Shown in pieces: positions 8,352 to 16,775 of a stretch of DNA of 64,000 nt. The DNA is from an uncultured Christensenella sp. (GTDB taxonomy: Bacteria; Bacillota; Clostridia; Christensenellales; Pumilibacteraceae), in NCBI GenBank assembly GCA_910577945.1, contig CAJTNI010000003.1:43567-107566 (forward strand), given 5' to 3'. A program made the translations under genes and the position numbers. Under the pieces are notes generated by a model. That model was not told the origin of the DNA. It worked only from the letters and a program-made list of their open reading frames with translations, and did not search any database. Each line of letters starts with the position of its first letter. The first letter of the stretch is position 1.

Positions 8352-9101
8352 TTATTCGTATTGGCAAACGTCCGCCCACTTCGCCAGCATCTCCCTCTCC
8401 TCGGGCTTGCCTTTTGCCATTTGCGAGGCGGCGACGATGGGCAACCATTGCTCGACGTACTGCCGCGCGGTATCCGACTTTTTGCAGAACGCGGTCAAAT
8501 ACTCCTCGGCGGCTTTGGTATCGCCCGCAAGCGTGAACAGCAAGTACGTTCTCGCCGTGTCAGCGGACGCGTTGCCGACGGTTGCGTGCGACCAGTCGAT
8601 GATGCAGGCGCGGCCGTCGGGCGTAATGATAACGTTGGACGGATTGAAATCGCCGTGGCACAGCTTTCTGTGCTTGGGCATGGAATCGAGTCGCACGTGC
8701 AGCTCGTAGCGCGTGGTCGCGTCCAAGCCCGATTGGTCGATTTTACGCGTGAACTTTTCGCGCTGACGGTTGAGGTCGGCGGCGGTAAGCTTGTGCATTG
8801 CGAGCTGAATGTCGATGAGCCGCGAAAGATACTCGCTCTTTTTGGCGGGGTTCTCGTCGATAAGCGTTTGCAGCGGCTTGCCGTCCACATAATCCATGGC
8901 GATTGCGAGCCTGCCGTCATCCAGCTTTTTCACCTCGTGAACCTTGGGTATAAACAGCCCCGTCTCCTCGACGCGCAGCTGATTGAGCGCCTCATTGAAT
9001 ATATCGGCTTTCCTGTACCCTTCGGCGAACACCTTGTAGCAGATATCGCCGTCGCGGTAGACCGTTTTGTTCGTCCTCTTTGCGATTTCGCTGTAAGCCA
9101 T
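8352..9101 (-). CDS. APH-family small-molecule kinase
   Basis: A 249-residue protein of the aminoglycoside phosphotransferase / choline kinase fold. It has the catalytic loop HGDFNPSN and the metal motif IDWSHAT; an N-terminal Lys (CYKVF) fits ATP binding. It starts two bases after adhE ends, with GGAGAG before its ATG, so it is co-transcribed with adhE. The substrate is unknown; many such genes in anaerobes act on sugars or choline-like compounds, and resistance should not be assumed. The last codon and stop (GAA TAA) are shared with dnaA at the border of repeat R1, so the repeat may have supplied the 3' end. Confidence 0.8.
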   Translation of the reverse strand: MAYSEIAKRTNKTVYRDGDICYKVFAEGYRKADIFNEALNQLRVEETGLFIPKVHEVKKLDDGRLAIAMDYVDGKPLQTLIDENPAKKSEYLSRLIDIQLAMHKLTAADLNRQREKFTRKIDQSGLDATTRYELHVRLDSMPKHRKLCHGDFNPSNVIITPDGRACIIDWSHATVGNASADTARTYLLFTLAGDTKAAEEYLTAFCKKSDTARQYVEQWLPIVAASQMAKGKPEEREMLAKWADVCQYE

Positions 9102-9103
9102 GA

Positions 9104-11704
9104 TTATTTACTCTCCTTTCCGTAATAGGCGTCGAGATACATTTGCTTGATTTCGGCAATGAGCGGATATCTGGGGTTCGCGCCCGTGCACTGGTCGTCG
9201 AACGCCGCTCTGCACATTTCGTCGAGAGTTTCGAGGAACTTATCCTCGGGCACGCCCGCATCCTTTATGCTCGCGGGCAAGCCCACTTCCTTTCTGAGCT
9301 CGACGAGCTTGACAATCAGCTTATCGAGCTTTTCGTCGTCCGTCTTGCCCTTAATGCCCATCATTTCCGCGACCTCGGCGTAACGGCGCAGCGCTACGGG
9401 GTGGTCGTACTGCGGGAACGTGCCCATCTTTAACGGCGCTTCCGCCGCGTTGAATTTCATGACCTGCGGCAACAGCAGCGCGTTAGCCATGCCGTGCGGC
9501 AAATGGTGGTACGAACCGAGCTTGTGCGCCATGGAATGGCAAACGCCGAGGAACGCGTTGGCAAACGCCATACCCGCCATCGTGGCGGCGTACGCCATTT
9601 CGCCGCGCGCCTTTTCGTCCGAGCCGTTGTTGTACGCCGCGGGCAGATATTCGAACACGAGCTTGATAGCTTCCTTGGCGATACCGTTGGTAAAATCGGT
9701 AGCCATAATCGACGCAATCGCCTCCAAGGCGTGCACCATGGCGTCGTATCCCGAATTGGCGGTCAAGCCCTTGGGAATGCCCATCATGAGGTCGGGGTCG
9801 CAAATCGCCATCTTGGGCAGCAGCTCGTAATCGGCAATCGGGTATTTGAGCCCGCTGTCCTGGTCGGTAATGACCGCGAACGGCGTGACCTCCGAGCCCG
9901 TGCCCGCCGTGGTCGTGATTGCCACGAAATACGCCTTGTCGCCCATCTTGGGGAAACGGTACACGCGCTTTCTGATATCCATAAAGCGCATCGCCATGTC
10001 CGCAAAATCGGCCTCGGGATGCTCGTACAGCACCCACATAATCTTGCCCGCGTCAAGCGCGCTGCCGCCGCCGAGCGCGATAATGCAGTCGGGCTCGAAC
10101 GAGCGCATCGCCTCCGCGCCCTTTTGCGCCGACGCGAGCGTCGGGTCGGGCTGAACGTCGGAGAACGTGGTGTTGACTATGCCCATTTCGTTGAGGCAGT
10201 CGCTGACGCGCTTGGAGAACCCGCTCTTGAACAAGAACTCGTCGGTAACAATAAACACGCGCTTTTTGCCCATGTCTTTGAGCTCTTGCAGCGCGACGGG
10301 CATACAACCCTTTTTGAAATAAACCTTTTCGGGCGCACGGAACCACAACATGTTCTCTCTCCTTTTAGCCACAGTCTTGTAGTTTAACAAATGCTTGACC
10401 GACACGTTTTCCGATACGGAGTTGCCGCCCCAAGACCCGCAGCCGAGCGTGAGCGACGGCATGAGCTTGAAGTTGTAAATGTCTCCGATACCGCCCTGCG
10501 CCGCGGGAGTGTTCAAAAGTATGCGGCAGGTCTTCATCGCCGCGCCGAACTTGGCAATCTTTTCCTTTTCCGTGCGCTCGTTGGCATAGATAACGGACGT
10601 GTGCCCGTATCCGCCGTCGGCGACAAGCCGCTCCGCTTTTTTGAGCGCGTCGTCGAAATCCTTCGCCTTGTACATGGCGAGCACGGGCGACAGCTTTTCG
10701 TGCGCAAACGGCTCGCTGATATCGACCGACGAAACCTCGCCTACGAGTATGCGCGCGCTCTCGGGCACTTCGAATCCGCAAAGCTGCGCGATTTTGGGCG
10801 CGCTCTGTCCGACGATTTTGGCGTTGACCGAGCCGTTAATGAGTATCGTCGCGCGCACCTTATCGGTTTGCTCGGCATTGAGGAAATACGCGCCGCGGTA
10901 CGCCATTTCCTTCTTGACCGCGTCGTACACGTCCGACATTACTATAATGGATTGCTCGGACGCGCAGATAACGCCGTTGTCGAACGACTTGCTGTGAATG
11001 ACCGACGACGCTGCGAGCTCGACGTCCGCCGACGAGTCGATAATTACGGGCGTGTTACCCGCGCCGACGCCGACAGCCGGCTTGCCCGAGCTGTACGCCG
11101 CCTTGACCATGCCCGGTCCGCCCGTGGCGAGTATGAGGTCGCACTCGCTCATGACCGCGCCGCTGAGCGCCACCCTCGGCACGTCAATCCAGCCGATAAC
11201 GTCCTTGGGCGCGCCCGCCGCGACAGCCGCGTCGAGCACGATTTTTGCCGCGGTGATAGTGCTGTTCTTTGCGCGCGGGTGCGGGGATATTATAAGCCCG
11301 TTGCGCGTTTTGAGCGCAAGCAGCGTTTTGAATATTGCCGTGGACGTGGGGTTTGTCGTGGGCACGATAGCGGCGATTACGCCGACGGGCTCAGCCAAAA
11401 CCTCGACGCCGTACGCGTCGTCGCGACTGATAACGTCGCACGTCTTGACGTCGCGATACGCGTTATAAATATACTCGGCGGCATATTGGTTCTTTATGAC
11501 CTTATCTTCGACTACGCCCATGCCCGTTTCGGCAACCGCCATTTCGGCAAGGTCGAGCCTGTGCTTGTTAGCCGCGGTAGCCGCCGCCAAAAAAATCTTG
11601 TCCACCTGTTCCTGCGTATACGTAGAAAACAAGCTCTGTGCCGCGCGTACGCGCGCTATGAGTTCGCTAAGCGATTTCTCGTCCTGAACAACCAATCCGT
11701 CCAT
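9104..11704 (-). CDS. adhE: Bifunctional acetaldehyde-CoA / alcohol dehydrogenase
   Basis: An 866-residue protein, the normal AdhE length. The N-terminal half (about 1-440) is a CoA-acylating aldehyde dehydrogenase with the active Cys in VICASEQS. The C-terminal half (about 455-866) is an iron-dependent alcohol dehydrogenase with metal histidines in GVCHSMAHKLG and LPHGMANALL. It reduces acetyl-CoA to ethanol in two NADH-dependent steps, regenerating NAD+ during fermentation. The start is the ATG at 11704 after GGGAGG; the longer open frame to 11866 crosses the promoter and is not coding. The APH-type gene follows in the same transcript. Confidence 0.95.
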   Translation of the reverse strand: MDGLVVQDEKSLSELIARVRAAQSLFSTYTQEQVDKIFLAAATAANKHRLDLAEMAVAETGMGVVEDKVIKNQYAAEYIYNAYRDVKTCDVISRDDAYGVEVLAEPVGVIAAIVPTTNPTSTAIFKTLLALKTRNGLIISPHPRAKNSTITAAKIVLDAAVAAGAPKDVIGWIDVPRVALSGAVMSECDLILATGGPGMVKAAYSSGKPAVGVGAGNTPVIIDSSADVELAASSVIHSKSFDNGVICASEQSIIVMSDVYDAVKKEMAYRGAYFLNAEQTDKVRATILINGSVNAKIVGQSAPKIAQLCGFEVPESARILVGEVSSVDISEPFAHEKLSPVLAMYKAKDFDDALKKAERLVADGGYGHTSVIYANERTEKEKIAKFGAAMKTCRILLNTPAAQGGIGDIYNFKLMPSLTLGCGSWGGNSVSENVSVKHLLNYKTVAKRRENMLWFRAPEKVYFKKGCMPVALQELKDMGKKRVFIVTDEFLFKSGFSKRVSDCLNEMGIVNTTFSDVQPDPTLASAQKGAEAMRSFEPDCIIALGGGSALDAGKIMWVLYEHPEADFADMAMRFMDIRKRVYRFPKMGDKAYFVAITTTAGTGSEVTPFAVITDQDSGLKYPIADYELLPKMAICDPDLMMGIPKGLTANSGYDAMVHALEAIASIMATDFTNGIAKEAIKLVFEYLPAAYNNGSDEKARGEMAYAATMAGMAFANAFLGVCHSMAHKLGSYHHLPHGMANALLLPQVMKFNAAEAPLKMGTFPQYDHPVALRRYAEVAEMMGIKGKTDDEKLDKLIVKLVELRKEVGLPASIKDAGVPEDKFLETLDEMCRAAFDDQCTGANPRYPLIAEIKQMYLDAYYGKESK

Positions 11705-11765
11705 AATACCTCCCGAATTTACGCCCGACGCTACTCCGACGGAACTGCCGACGGGCGCTGAATAC

Positions 11766-11794
11766 AGTATGCAATATTCGACCGATTTTGTCAA
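11766..11794 (-). promoter_or_regulatory. Sigma-A promoter of adhE
   Basis: TTGACA, 17-bp spacer, CATACT on the minus strand, giving a leader of about 55 bases with a strong Shine-Dalgarno site. I saw no clear Rex operator. Confidence 0.8.
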
Positions 11795-11890
11795 GCGCAT
11801 AAACCTTGTTTTCGCCGATAGCATGCGATTTTGCAACCTCGCCCGGTGAATATTATTCATGCGCAATCATACGATATCTTGCGAAAACTA

Positions 11891-11919
11891 TTGCATTCCT
11901 TTCGCAAATATGCTATTAT
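11891..11919 (+). promoter_or_regulatory. Promoter of the aldo/keto reductase, leaderless geometry
   Basis: TTGCAT, 17-bp spacer, TATTAT. The ATG at 11926 follows the -10 box after only 6 bases, so transcription probably starts at or next to the A of the start codon. Confidence 0.75.
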
Positions 11920-11925
11920 GCCCGT

Positions 11926-12864
11926 ATGAAATACATCGACGTAGGCGGAATACAGGCAAGCAGGCTCGCATTGGGCTGCATGCGCATTGCGGACAAGCCG
12001 CGCGCTCAAATCGAGCGGCTTATACGCACGGCGCTCGATTTGGGCGTGAACATGTTCGACCATGCCGACATTTACGGCGGCGGCACGTGCGAGCGCATTT
12101 ACGGCGAAATATTAAAGTCGAGCCCGAGCTTGCGCGAGCGCATGGTAATCCAAACCAAGTGCGGCATTCGCGGCGGCTGGTACGACCTAAGCTACTCGCA
12201 CATAACGGAATCGGTCAACGGCGCGCTGTCGCGGCTGAACGTCGATTATATAGACGTGCTGCTTTTGCACCGCCCCGACACGCTCATGCGCCCCGAGGAG
12301 ATAGCGCGCGCGTTCGACGCGCTCGAAAAATCGGGCAAGGTTCGCGCGTTCGGCGTAAGCAATTTCTCGGCGCACCAAATCGACTATTTGCAGGCGTTCG
12401 TCAATCAAAAGCTGTGCGTCAACCAATTACAGCTGAGCGCGACGCACTGCCCCATAATCGACAGCGGAATAAACGTAAACACGTACAACGACGGCGCGAC
12501 CGACCGCGACGGCGGCACGCTCGAATACTGCCGCAAAAACAATGTAACGATACAGACGTACGGCACGGTTCAATGCGAGTTCACCGACGCGAGCGGAACG
12601 TTCACGGGCGCTATCACGTCCGAGGGCGCAAAGCGCAAGTATTTTTCGCTCAGTTTCATGCTCGAAGGTCTGGCGCAAAAGTACGGCACGACCGCCGACG
12701 CGGTGGCGGTGGCGTGGGTGCTGCACCACCCCGCGGAAATGCAGGCTATCGTAGGCACTACCTCGGAAACCCGACTCGCCGCCTACAAAGACTGCTGCGA
12801 AGTGCCGCTCACCGACCGCGAATGGTACAATATTTACAAAGCCGCGGGACACACGCTGCCGTAG
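11926..12864 (+). CDS. Aldo/keto reductase
   Basis: A 312-residue (beta/alpha)8 oxidoreductase. The usual tetrad is visible: Asp and Tyr in FDHADIYGGG, Lys in IQTKCG and His in LLHRPDTL; the signature VRAFGVSNFS follows. It most resembles the YdhF-type group of NAD(P)H-dependent reductases. The substrate is unknown. The ATG at 11926 starts the family-typical N-terminus (MKYIDVGGIQASRLALG); upstream in-frame ATGs lie inside or before the promoter. There is no Shine-Dalgarno site, consistent with leaderless translation. The gene diverges from adhE. Confidence 0.9.
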   Translation: MKYIDVGGIQASRLALGCMRIADKPRAQIERLIRTALDLGVNMFDHADIYGGGTCERIYGEILKSSPSLRERMVIQTKCGIRGGWYDLSYSHITESVNGALSRLNVDYIDVLLLHRPDTLMRPEEIARAFDALEKSGKVRAFGVSNFSAHQIDYLQAFVNQKLCVNQLQLSATHCPIIDSGINVNTYNDGATDRDGGTLEYCRKNNVTIQTYGTVQCEFTDASGTFTGAITSEGAKRKYFSLSFMLEGLAQKYGTTADAVAVAWVLHHPAEMQAIVGTTSETRLAAYKDCCEVPLTDREWYNIYKAAGHTLP

Positions 12865-12975
12865 CGTTCGGCGATTGCCGATTAAGTAAAGCATAATATA
12901 ATGCAGCTTTGCAATAGCGCGCCGTTTCGGCGCGCGCAGCGCAACCGTTCGATTGCCGATTGCAAATTGCGCACG

Positions 12976-13006
12976 AAAAAAGCGTTCTCGCGGGAGAACG
13001 CTTTTT
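12976..13006. terminator. Bidirectional terminator between the aldo/keto reductase and galT
   Basis: AGCGTTCTC / GAGAACGCT stem with an A-run before and a T-run after, placed 3 bases from the galT stop and about 110 bases after the convergent reductase gene. Confidence 0.85.
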
Positions 13007-13009
13007 CGA

Positions 13010-14443
13010 TTATATTCTTCTTATATCCATTGCGTCGAGGAACGCCGCAAGCGACGCCGCGTCGATTGCCGTGGACGCGAGAATCTTTTCGCACGCCGCG
13101 TCTACCTCGTCGTGAACGTTGAGCTTGGCTTCCAGCTTGGACACAGTGCCGCCCTGCGCTTTGAGCATGCGCTCTATCATTTTGGCGAACGGCTTGGTCT
13201 GCGCAGGCAGCGCGTTTGCGTCGAACGGCGCAGTGCCGTCGAGATACAGCTGCACTTGTTTGAGCTGCTCGGACAGCTTATTGGGCAAAACGAAATATCC
13301 GAGGATATCGGTGAGCGACAACGCGTCCGCCTTGATTTCCTCGTACTCCGCGCCGAGCCGCGGGCGTTTGAGCGCGTTTGAGCGCAAAATCACGTCGTAC
13401 GTGTATTTGCCGTTGATCTTGCGGCAAACGAGATTGCAGAAATTTTTATCGCCCGTATTGGCAACGCGCTCGTCCGCATAGCCGCGCCATGCCTCGACGA
13501 GCTTGGCGACAAATTCCGCCGTCTTTTCGAGGTTGGAATGCGCGACGCGAATTACCGTCGAGTACCAGCCTATCGCGTTGATTTCCAGATAAGGATATTC
13601 CTTGGATTTGAGCTTGTACGCGGAATCGGCGCGGAACATCGGCGTAGTCTTAAAGCCCGTTTGGAAATGCTCGTGCGCCGTGTTTTTCGCGCCGCCGCCG
13701 ACCGCCGACGAATTGACGCCGACAAACCCGTCCGCGCCCACGAAATCCGCCGCCAGCCCGAGCTTTTTGACCGTGTCCGCAAGGCTCTGCATGGGCTTGT
13801 GCTCCGCGCTCGACAGCACGCCGTGCTTGTCGAAATATTGATGGCGCGAGTACGTGAAGAACCATTGCTCGCCCGCAAGCTCGGTCGTCACGGTGCGCAT
13901 ATTCGCCCTGCCCGTAAAGCCCTCGTTCTCCTTGCACAGCGCGCACGCGGGATACTTGGCGGTCGTCGCCTGCGGCATGAGATTGATTATAATCTCGATA
14001 CGGCTTTTGAGCTCCTTCGCCTCCCAGCGGTCGTTCTTGGCGCACTCGTCGAGGTCCACGTAACCGTCCTTGACGCTGTACTCGTACAGGAAATCGAACG
14101 CGCGCTGCTTATTGACCGAGTACGTGTCGGCGAACAAATCGTTAATTTCCGACGGGCGCAGCATGAGCGCGTCCATGAGCTCGCTTTTGAGCGCGGCAAG
14201 CCCGCCCGCGTCGGTCACGCCGTTTTCCAGCGCGTACTCGAATACGGGACGGAGCAGTGCGGCGGGCGACGCCATGCCGTCGATATCGAGCTGCTCGTCC
14301 TCGTCGCGTTCGTCCGTAAGCGCGACGGGCGGAATTTTAAGCGCGCGGCAAATGCGCTGCGCGGAATACTCTCCGTCAAGCTCGTCCATTAAAAGATGCG
14401 TTCTCGAATATGCGACGAGATTGCTTATTTCTTTTTCCAACAT
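13010..14443 (-). CDS. galT: Galactose-1-phosphate uridylyltransferase, divergent class II type
   Basis: A 477-residue protein resembling the Firmicute class II GalT: it has PACALCKENEGFTGRAN, then FFTYSRHQYFDKHGV, an EHKPM motif and HEHFQTG, the counterpart of the His-x-His-x-Gln active site where the second His carries UMP. In the Leloir pathway GalT exchanges UMP between UDP-glucose and galactose-1-phosphate. Several normally conserved stretches (SNASLPIVGGS and SHDHFQGG) are altered here, so another sugar-1-phosphate is possible. Start at 14443 after AAGGAG. It follows the RluA-type gene by 44 bases, probably in one operon. Confidence 0.75.
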   Translation of the reverse strand: MLEKEISNLVAYSRTHLLMDELDGEYSAQRICRALKIPPVALTDERDEDEQLDIDGMASPAALLRPVFEYALENGVTDAGGLAALKSELMDALMLRPSEINDLFADTYSVNKQRAFDFLYEYSVKDGYVDLDECAKNDRWEAKELKSRIEIIINLMPQATTAKYPACALCKENEGFTGRANMRTVTTELAGEQWFFTYSRHQYFDKHGVLSSAEHKPMQSLADTVKKLGLAADFVGADGFVGVNSSAVGGGAKNTAHEHFQTGFKTTPMFRADSAYKLKSKEYPYLEINAIGWYSTVIRVAHSNLEKTAEFVAKLVEAWRGYADERVANTGDKNFCNLVCRKINGKYTYDVILRSNALKRPRLGAEYEEIKADALSLTDILGYFVLPNKLSEQLKQVQLYLDGTAPFDANALPAQTKPFAKMIERMLKAQGGTVSKLEAKLNVHDEVDAACEKILASTAIDAASLAAFLDAMDIRRI

Positions 14444-14487
14444 GTTTATATTTCTCCTTGATTGAATTCGATTTGATAATGCGCGCG

Positions 14488-15411
14488 TTAGTTATTGCCG
14501 ACGGGTCGAACAAAGTCAATCAGACCGTCGGTATTGAACAGCGTCCACGGAAATTCCTCGGGCGGCGCGGCGACGAAAATCAGCTTGTCGCCCGTCACGG
14601 GGTGCGCGAACGTCAGCCTGTACGCCCACAGCGCGAGGTGCGCGCTCTTTACCTGCTTGCCCTTGGTAGCGTAACGCGCGTCGCCGACTATGGGCGCGCC
14701 CAAGGTTTTGAGCTGAACGCGCGCTTGGTGCGGTCTGCCCGTAATGAGCTTGACCGTAACGAGGTGCAGACCGCGCTGTTCGGATATCGGCGTGATTTCC
14801 GACTGCGCGAGCTTTGCGCCCTCCATGGACGCGGGCACTACGGTCACGGTATTGGTCTGCGCGTCTTTGGCGAGATAGTGCTCCACCTTGCCCGACTTAT
14901 TGGGTCTGCCCGACACCACGGCAAGATACGTTTTTTCGAACTCGCCGTCCTTGTCCTTAATCTGCTCGCACAGCCGCGCCGCGGCTTTGGAGGTTTTGGC
15001 AAAGACCATAACCCCGCCCGTCGGTCTGTCGAGACGGTGCACAAGCCCCAAATACGCCTCGCCGGGCTTGTTGTACTTTTTGACGAGGTACTGTTTGAGC
15101 TGCGACAGAAAATCGAGGTCGCCGCTGCTGTCCGCCTGCGTGGGCATGTTTTGCGGCTTGACCGCGACAAGCAAATGGTTGTCCTCGTAAAGTATAATCG
15201 GCGCGCCGTCGTCCGCGTCGGGCTCGTCACGCTTTTTGCGCACGACGTCCTTGACGTCCAAACGCAGCTTGACCTTTTTCACGCCCGCAGCGCCGCCGCC
15301 TGCGTCACGCTCGCCCGGCACGTCCGCGTCGGTCGGCGCATAAGAATACTCGCTCGCCTCGGCTGCGGCGGGCGCGTCGGTTATTTCGATTTTGTCGTCT
15401 GTGTTAGTCAC
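14488..15411 (-). CDS. RluA-family pseudouridine synthase
   Basis: A 307-residue protein that isomerises uridine in rRNA or tRNA. The catalytic motif is HRLDRPTGG (Asp nucleophile), followed by GRPHQARVQLK. The catalytic domain begins near residue 72. The N-terminal 70 residues are low-complexity and charged, and no S4 RNA-binding domain is seen. I prefer the GTG at 15411, which follows CGGAG at good spacing; the longer frame back to 15504 enters the repeat-rich gap. The RNA target is not deducible. Likely co-transcribed with galT. Confidence 0.85.
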   Translation of the reverse strand: MTNTDDKIEITDAPAAAEASEYSYAPTDADVPGERDAGGGAAGVKKVKLRLDVKDVVRKKRDEPDADDGAPIILYEDNHLLVAVKPQNMPTQADSSGDLDFLSQLKQYLVKKYNKPGEAYLGLVHRLDRPTGGVMVFAKTSKAAARLCEQIKDKDGEFEKTYLAVVSGRPNKSGKVEHYLAKDAQTNTVTVVPASMEGAKLAQSEITPISEQRGLHLVTVKLITGRPHQARVQLKTLGAPIVGDARYATKGKQVKSAHLALWAYRLTFAHPVTGDKLIFVAAPPEEFPWTLFNTDGLIDFVRPVGNN

Positions 15412-15525
15412 TGAAAACTCCGAGAGAATTAGTAATTTGGTTGTCAAGCCGAAGGCTTGGATTATGCCGCGTATGAGGACGCGGTCGTTGATTAGGTATT
15501 GCACACGAATGCAGCCGTCTGCAAA

Positions 15526-15572
15526 AGATTTCTCGACTGCGCGGTCTACGACCGCTCCGCTCGAAACGACGT
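15526..15572 (-). repeat. R3 interspersed repeat, copy 1
   Basis: On the minus strand it reads GTCGTTTCGAGCGGAGC ... GCGCAGTCGAGAAATC, with an internal GCGGTC/GACCGC hairpin. The pattern matches the copy at 31928-31984 and resembles a short repeat common between genes in other bacteria. Confidence 0.6.
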
Positions 15573-15710
15573 ATTTGTATATCCGCGCTCCGCGTCCGCA
15601 AGACTATTCACTGCGTTCAGAGCGACACAGGCGTCAAAGTCTTTTGTCCGCAGAGGCGCGCGGCGAGCGATGAGTGCGACCGAGCTTTGACCGCGGAGGC
15701 GCAAGCCGCG

Positions 15711-15767
15711 CATCGCCATAGGCAGAATACATACACACTTTTGTTACCTCTCAATATACTACGCGCG
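15711..15767 (-). repeat. R2 module, copy C1
   Basis: Carries the shared skeleton CATCGCCATAGGC, then ATACATACACA, TTTGTTACC and AATATACTACGCGCG. It lies inside an R1 copy. Confidence 0.6.
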
Positions 15768-15795
15768 ACCTAGGAAACGCGAGCGGCGCGGCGCG

Positions 15796-15852
15796 CATCA
15801 CCAAAGGCAATATACTTGCACATTGTTGTCGCTTTACAATATACTACGCGCG
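15796..15852 (-). repeat. R2 module, copy C2
   Basis: CATCACCAAAGGCAATATAC, TGCACATTGTTGTCGC, then ACAATATACTACGCGCG, directly next to the R1 core. Confidence 0.65.
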
Positions 15853-15869
15853 CGGGAGTGTAGAACCCC

Positions 15870-16775
15870 CTACGTGACCCTAGCCGCCGCGACGCTTGAC
15901 GCCGCATAGCGACGCGTATCCGCGGTCAAGAGGGCGCTGCAACCGCAAGGCAACGCAACCCCCTCCGCCTCCGTCGGCAAGCACACCTCGTAGCCGTCCA
16001 CGCTACCGTCGTTCGGATATATAAGCTTTAAAATGTTCGACATCGTTTGCGGCTGCAAACCCGTTGTGTAGCTGTTGATAAGAAAGAACCGCGGCGCGCC
16101 CGCGACGTCTTTGCACAGTCGCACGAGGTCGTAGATATCGTCCTCCATGCGCCACACCTCGCCGCTCGCGCCGCGCCCGTAGCTCGGCGGGTCCATAATC
16201 ACCGCGTCGTACGACTTGCCGCGCTTAATCTCGCGCATAACGAATTTCTTGCAATCGTCTATTATAAACCGCGTGTTCTCCTGCGGCACGGCGTTGAGCA
16301 TACAGTTTTGTCGAGCGCGCTCGACCATGCCCTTTGCCGCGTCAACGTGCGTCACGTGCGCGCCGCACTTTGCAAGCACCGCCGTCGACGCGCCCGTGTA
16401 TGCGAACAGATTGAGTATGCGCAGCTGCCGCCCGTCGCGCGCCGCGGCATTGACAAGCCCCGACAGCCTATCCCAATTAACTGCCTGCTCGGGAAACAAG
16501 CCCGTGTGCTTAAACCCCATAGGCCGCACGATAAACCTGTAATCGCGCCAGCTTACGCGCCACTCGTCGGGCATGGGCTTATTCACAATCCACCGCCCGC
16601 CGCCCGAGCGGTCGCGCTCGTAGCGCGCGTGGCAATCGTACCGAGAGTAATCGACCGTCGCGCGCCAAATCGCCTGCGGGTCGGGTCGGAGCAGCACGAC
16701 GTCCTTCCACCGTTCGAGTTTAAGCCCGTCGCCCGTGCCGAGTATTCGATAATCGGTCCAATCGGGCGCTAGCAT
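15870..16775 (-). CDS. RlmI-like class I SAM-dependent methyltransferase
   Basis: A 301-residue protein with the SAM-binding motif NLFAYTGAST and the catalytic-type motif MDPPSYGRG, as in RlmI/RlmK rRNA cytosine or guanosine methyltransferases but without an N-terminal PUA domain. Its start overlaps the ileS stop by 7 bases, so translation is coupled to ileS. The last 19 or so residues are encoded by repeat R1, and the stop codon lies in the R1 core hairpin. The native C-terminus was probably shorter, and the extension is unlikely to matter for catalysis. The rRNA target is inferred from family only. Confidence 0.85.
   Translation of the reverse strand: MLAPDWTDYRILGTGDGLKLERWKDVVLLRPDPQAIWRATVDYSRYDCHARYERDRSGGGRWIVNKPMPDEWRVSWRDYRFIVRPMGFKHTGLFPEQAVNWDRLSGLVNAAARDGRQLRILNLFAYTGASTAVLAKCGAHVTHVDAAKGMVERARQNCMLNAVPQENTRFIIDDCKKFVMREIKRGKSYDAVIMDPPSYGRGASGEVWRMEDDIYDLVRLCKDVAGAPRFFLINSYTTGLQPQTMSNILKLIYPNDGSVDGYEVCLPTEAEGVALPCGCSALLTADTRRYAASSVAAARVT

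Larger units (their letters stand above)
15412..15869. other. Gap filled with interspersed repeats R3, R2 and R1
   Basis: No gene is visible. The stretch contains a hairpin CAAGCCGAAGGCTTG near 15446, one copy of repeat R3 (15526-15572), and most of an R1 copy (15687-15929) interrupted by two R2 modules. Confidence 0.7.
15687..15929 (-). repeat. R1 structured repeat with two R2 modules
   Basis: Outer arms TTGACCGCGGA (15687-15697) and TCCGCGGTCAA (15919-15929) form a perfect 11-bp inverted repeat whose sequence differs from other copies while pairing is kept. The core hairpin is TGTAG, AACCCC, CTACG (15859-15874). Two R2 modules sit in one arm. This copy lacks the usual stop codon at its border and the 3' end of the methyltransferase gene runs into it. 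Confidence 0.75.

Noticed and set aside
8352..9101. Antibiotic resistance gene (aminoglycoside phosphotransferase)
   Set aside because: Only the fold motifs match; the gene is in an operon with adhE and the family mostly phosphorylates metabolites.
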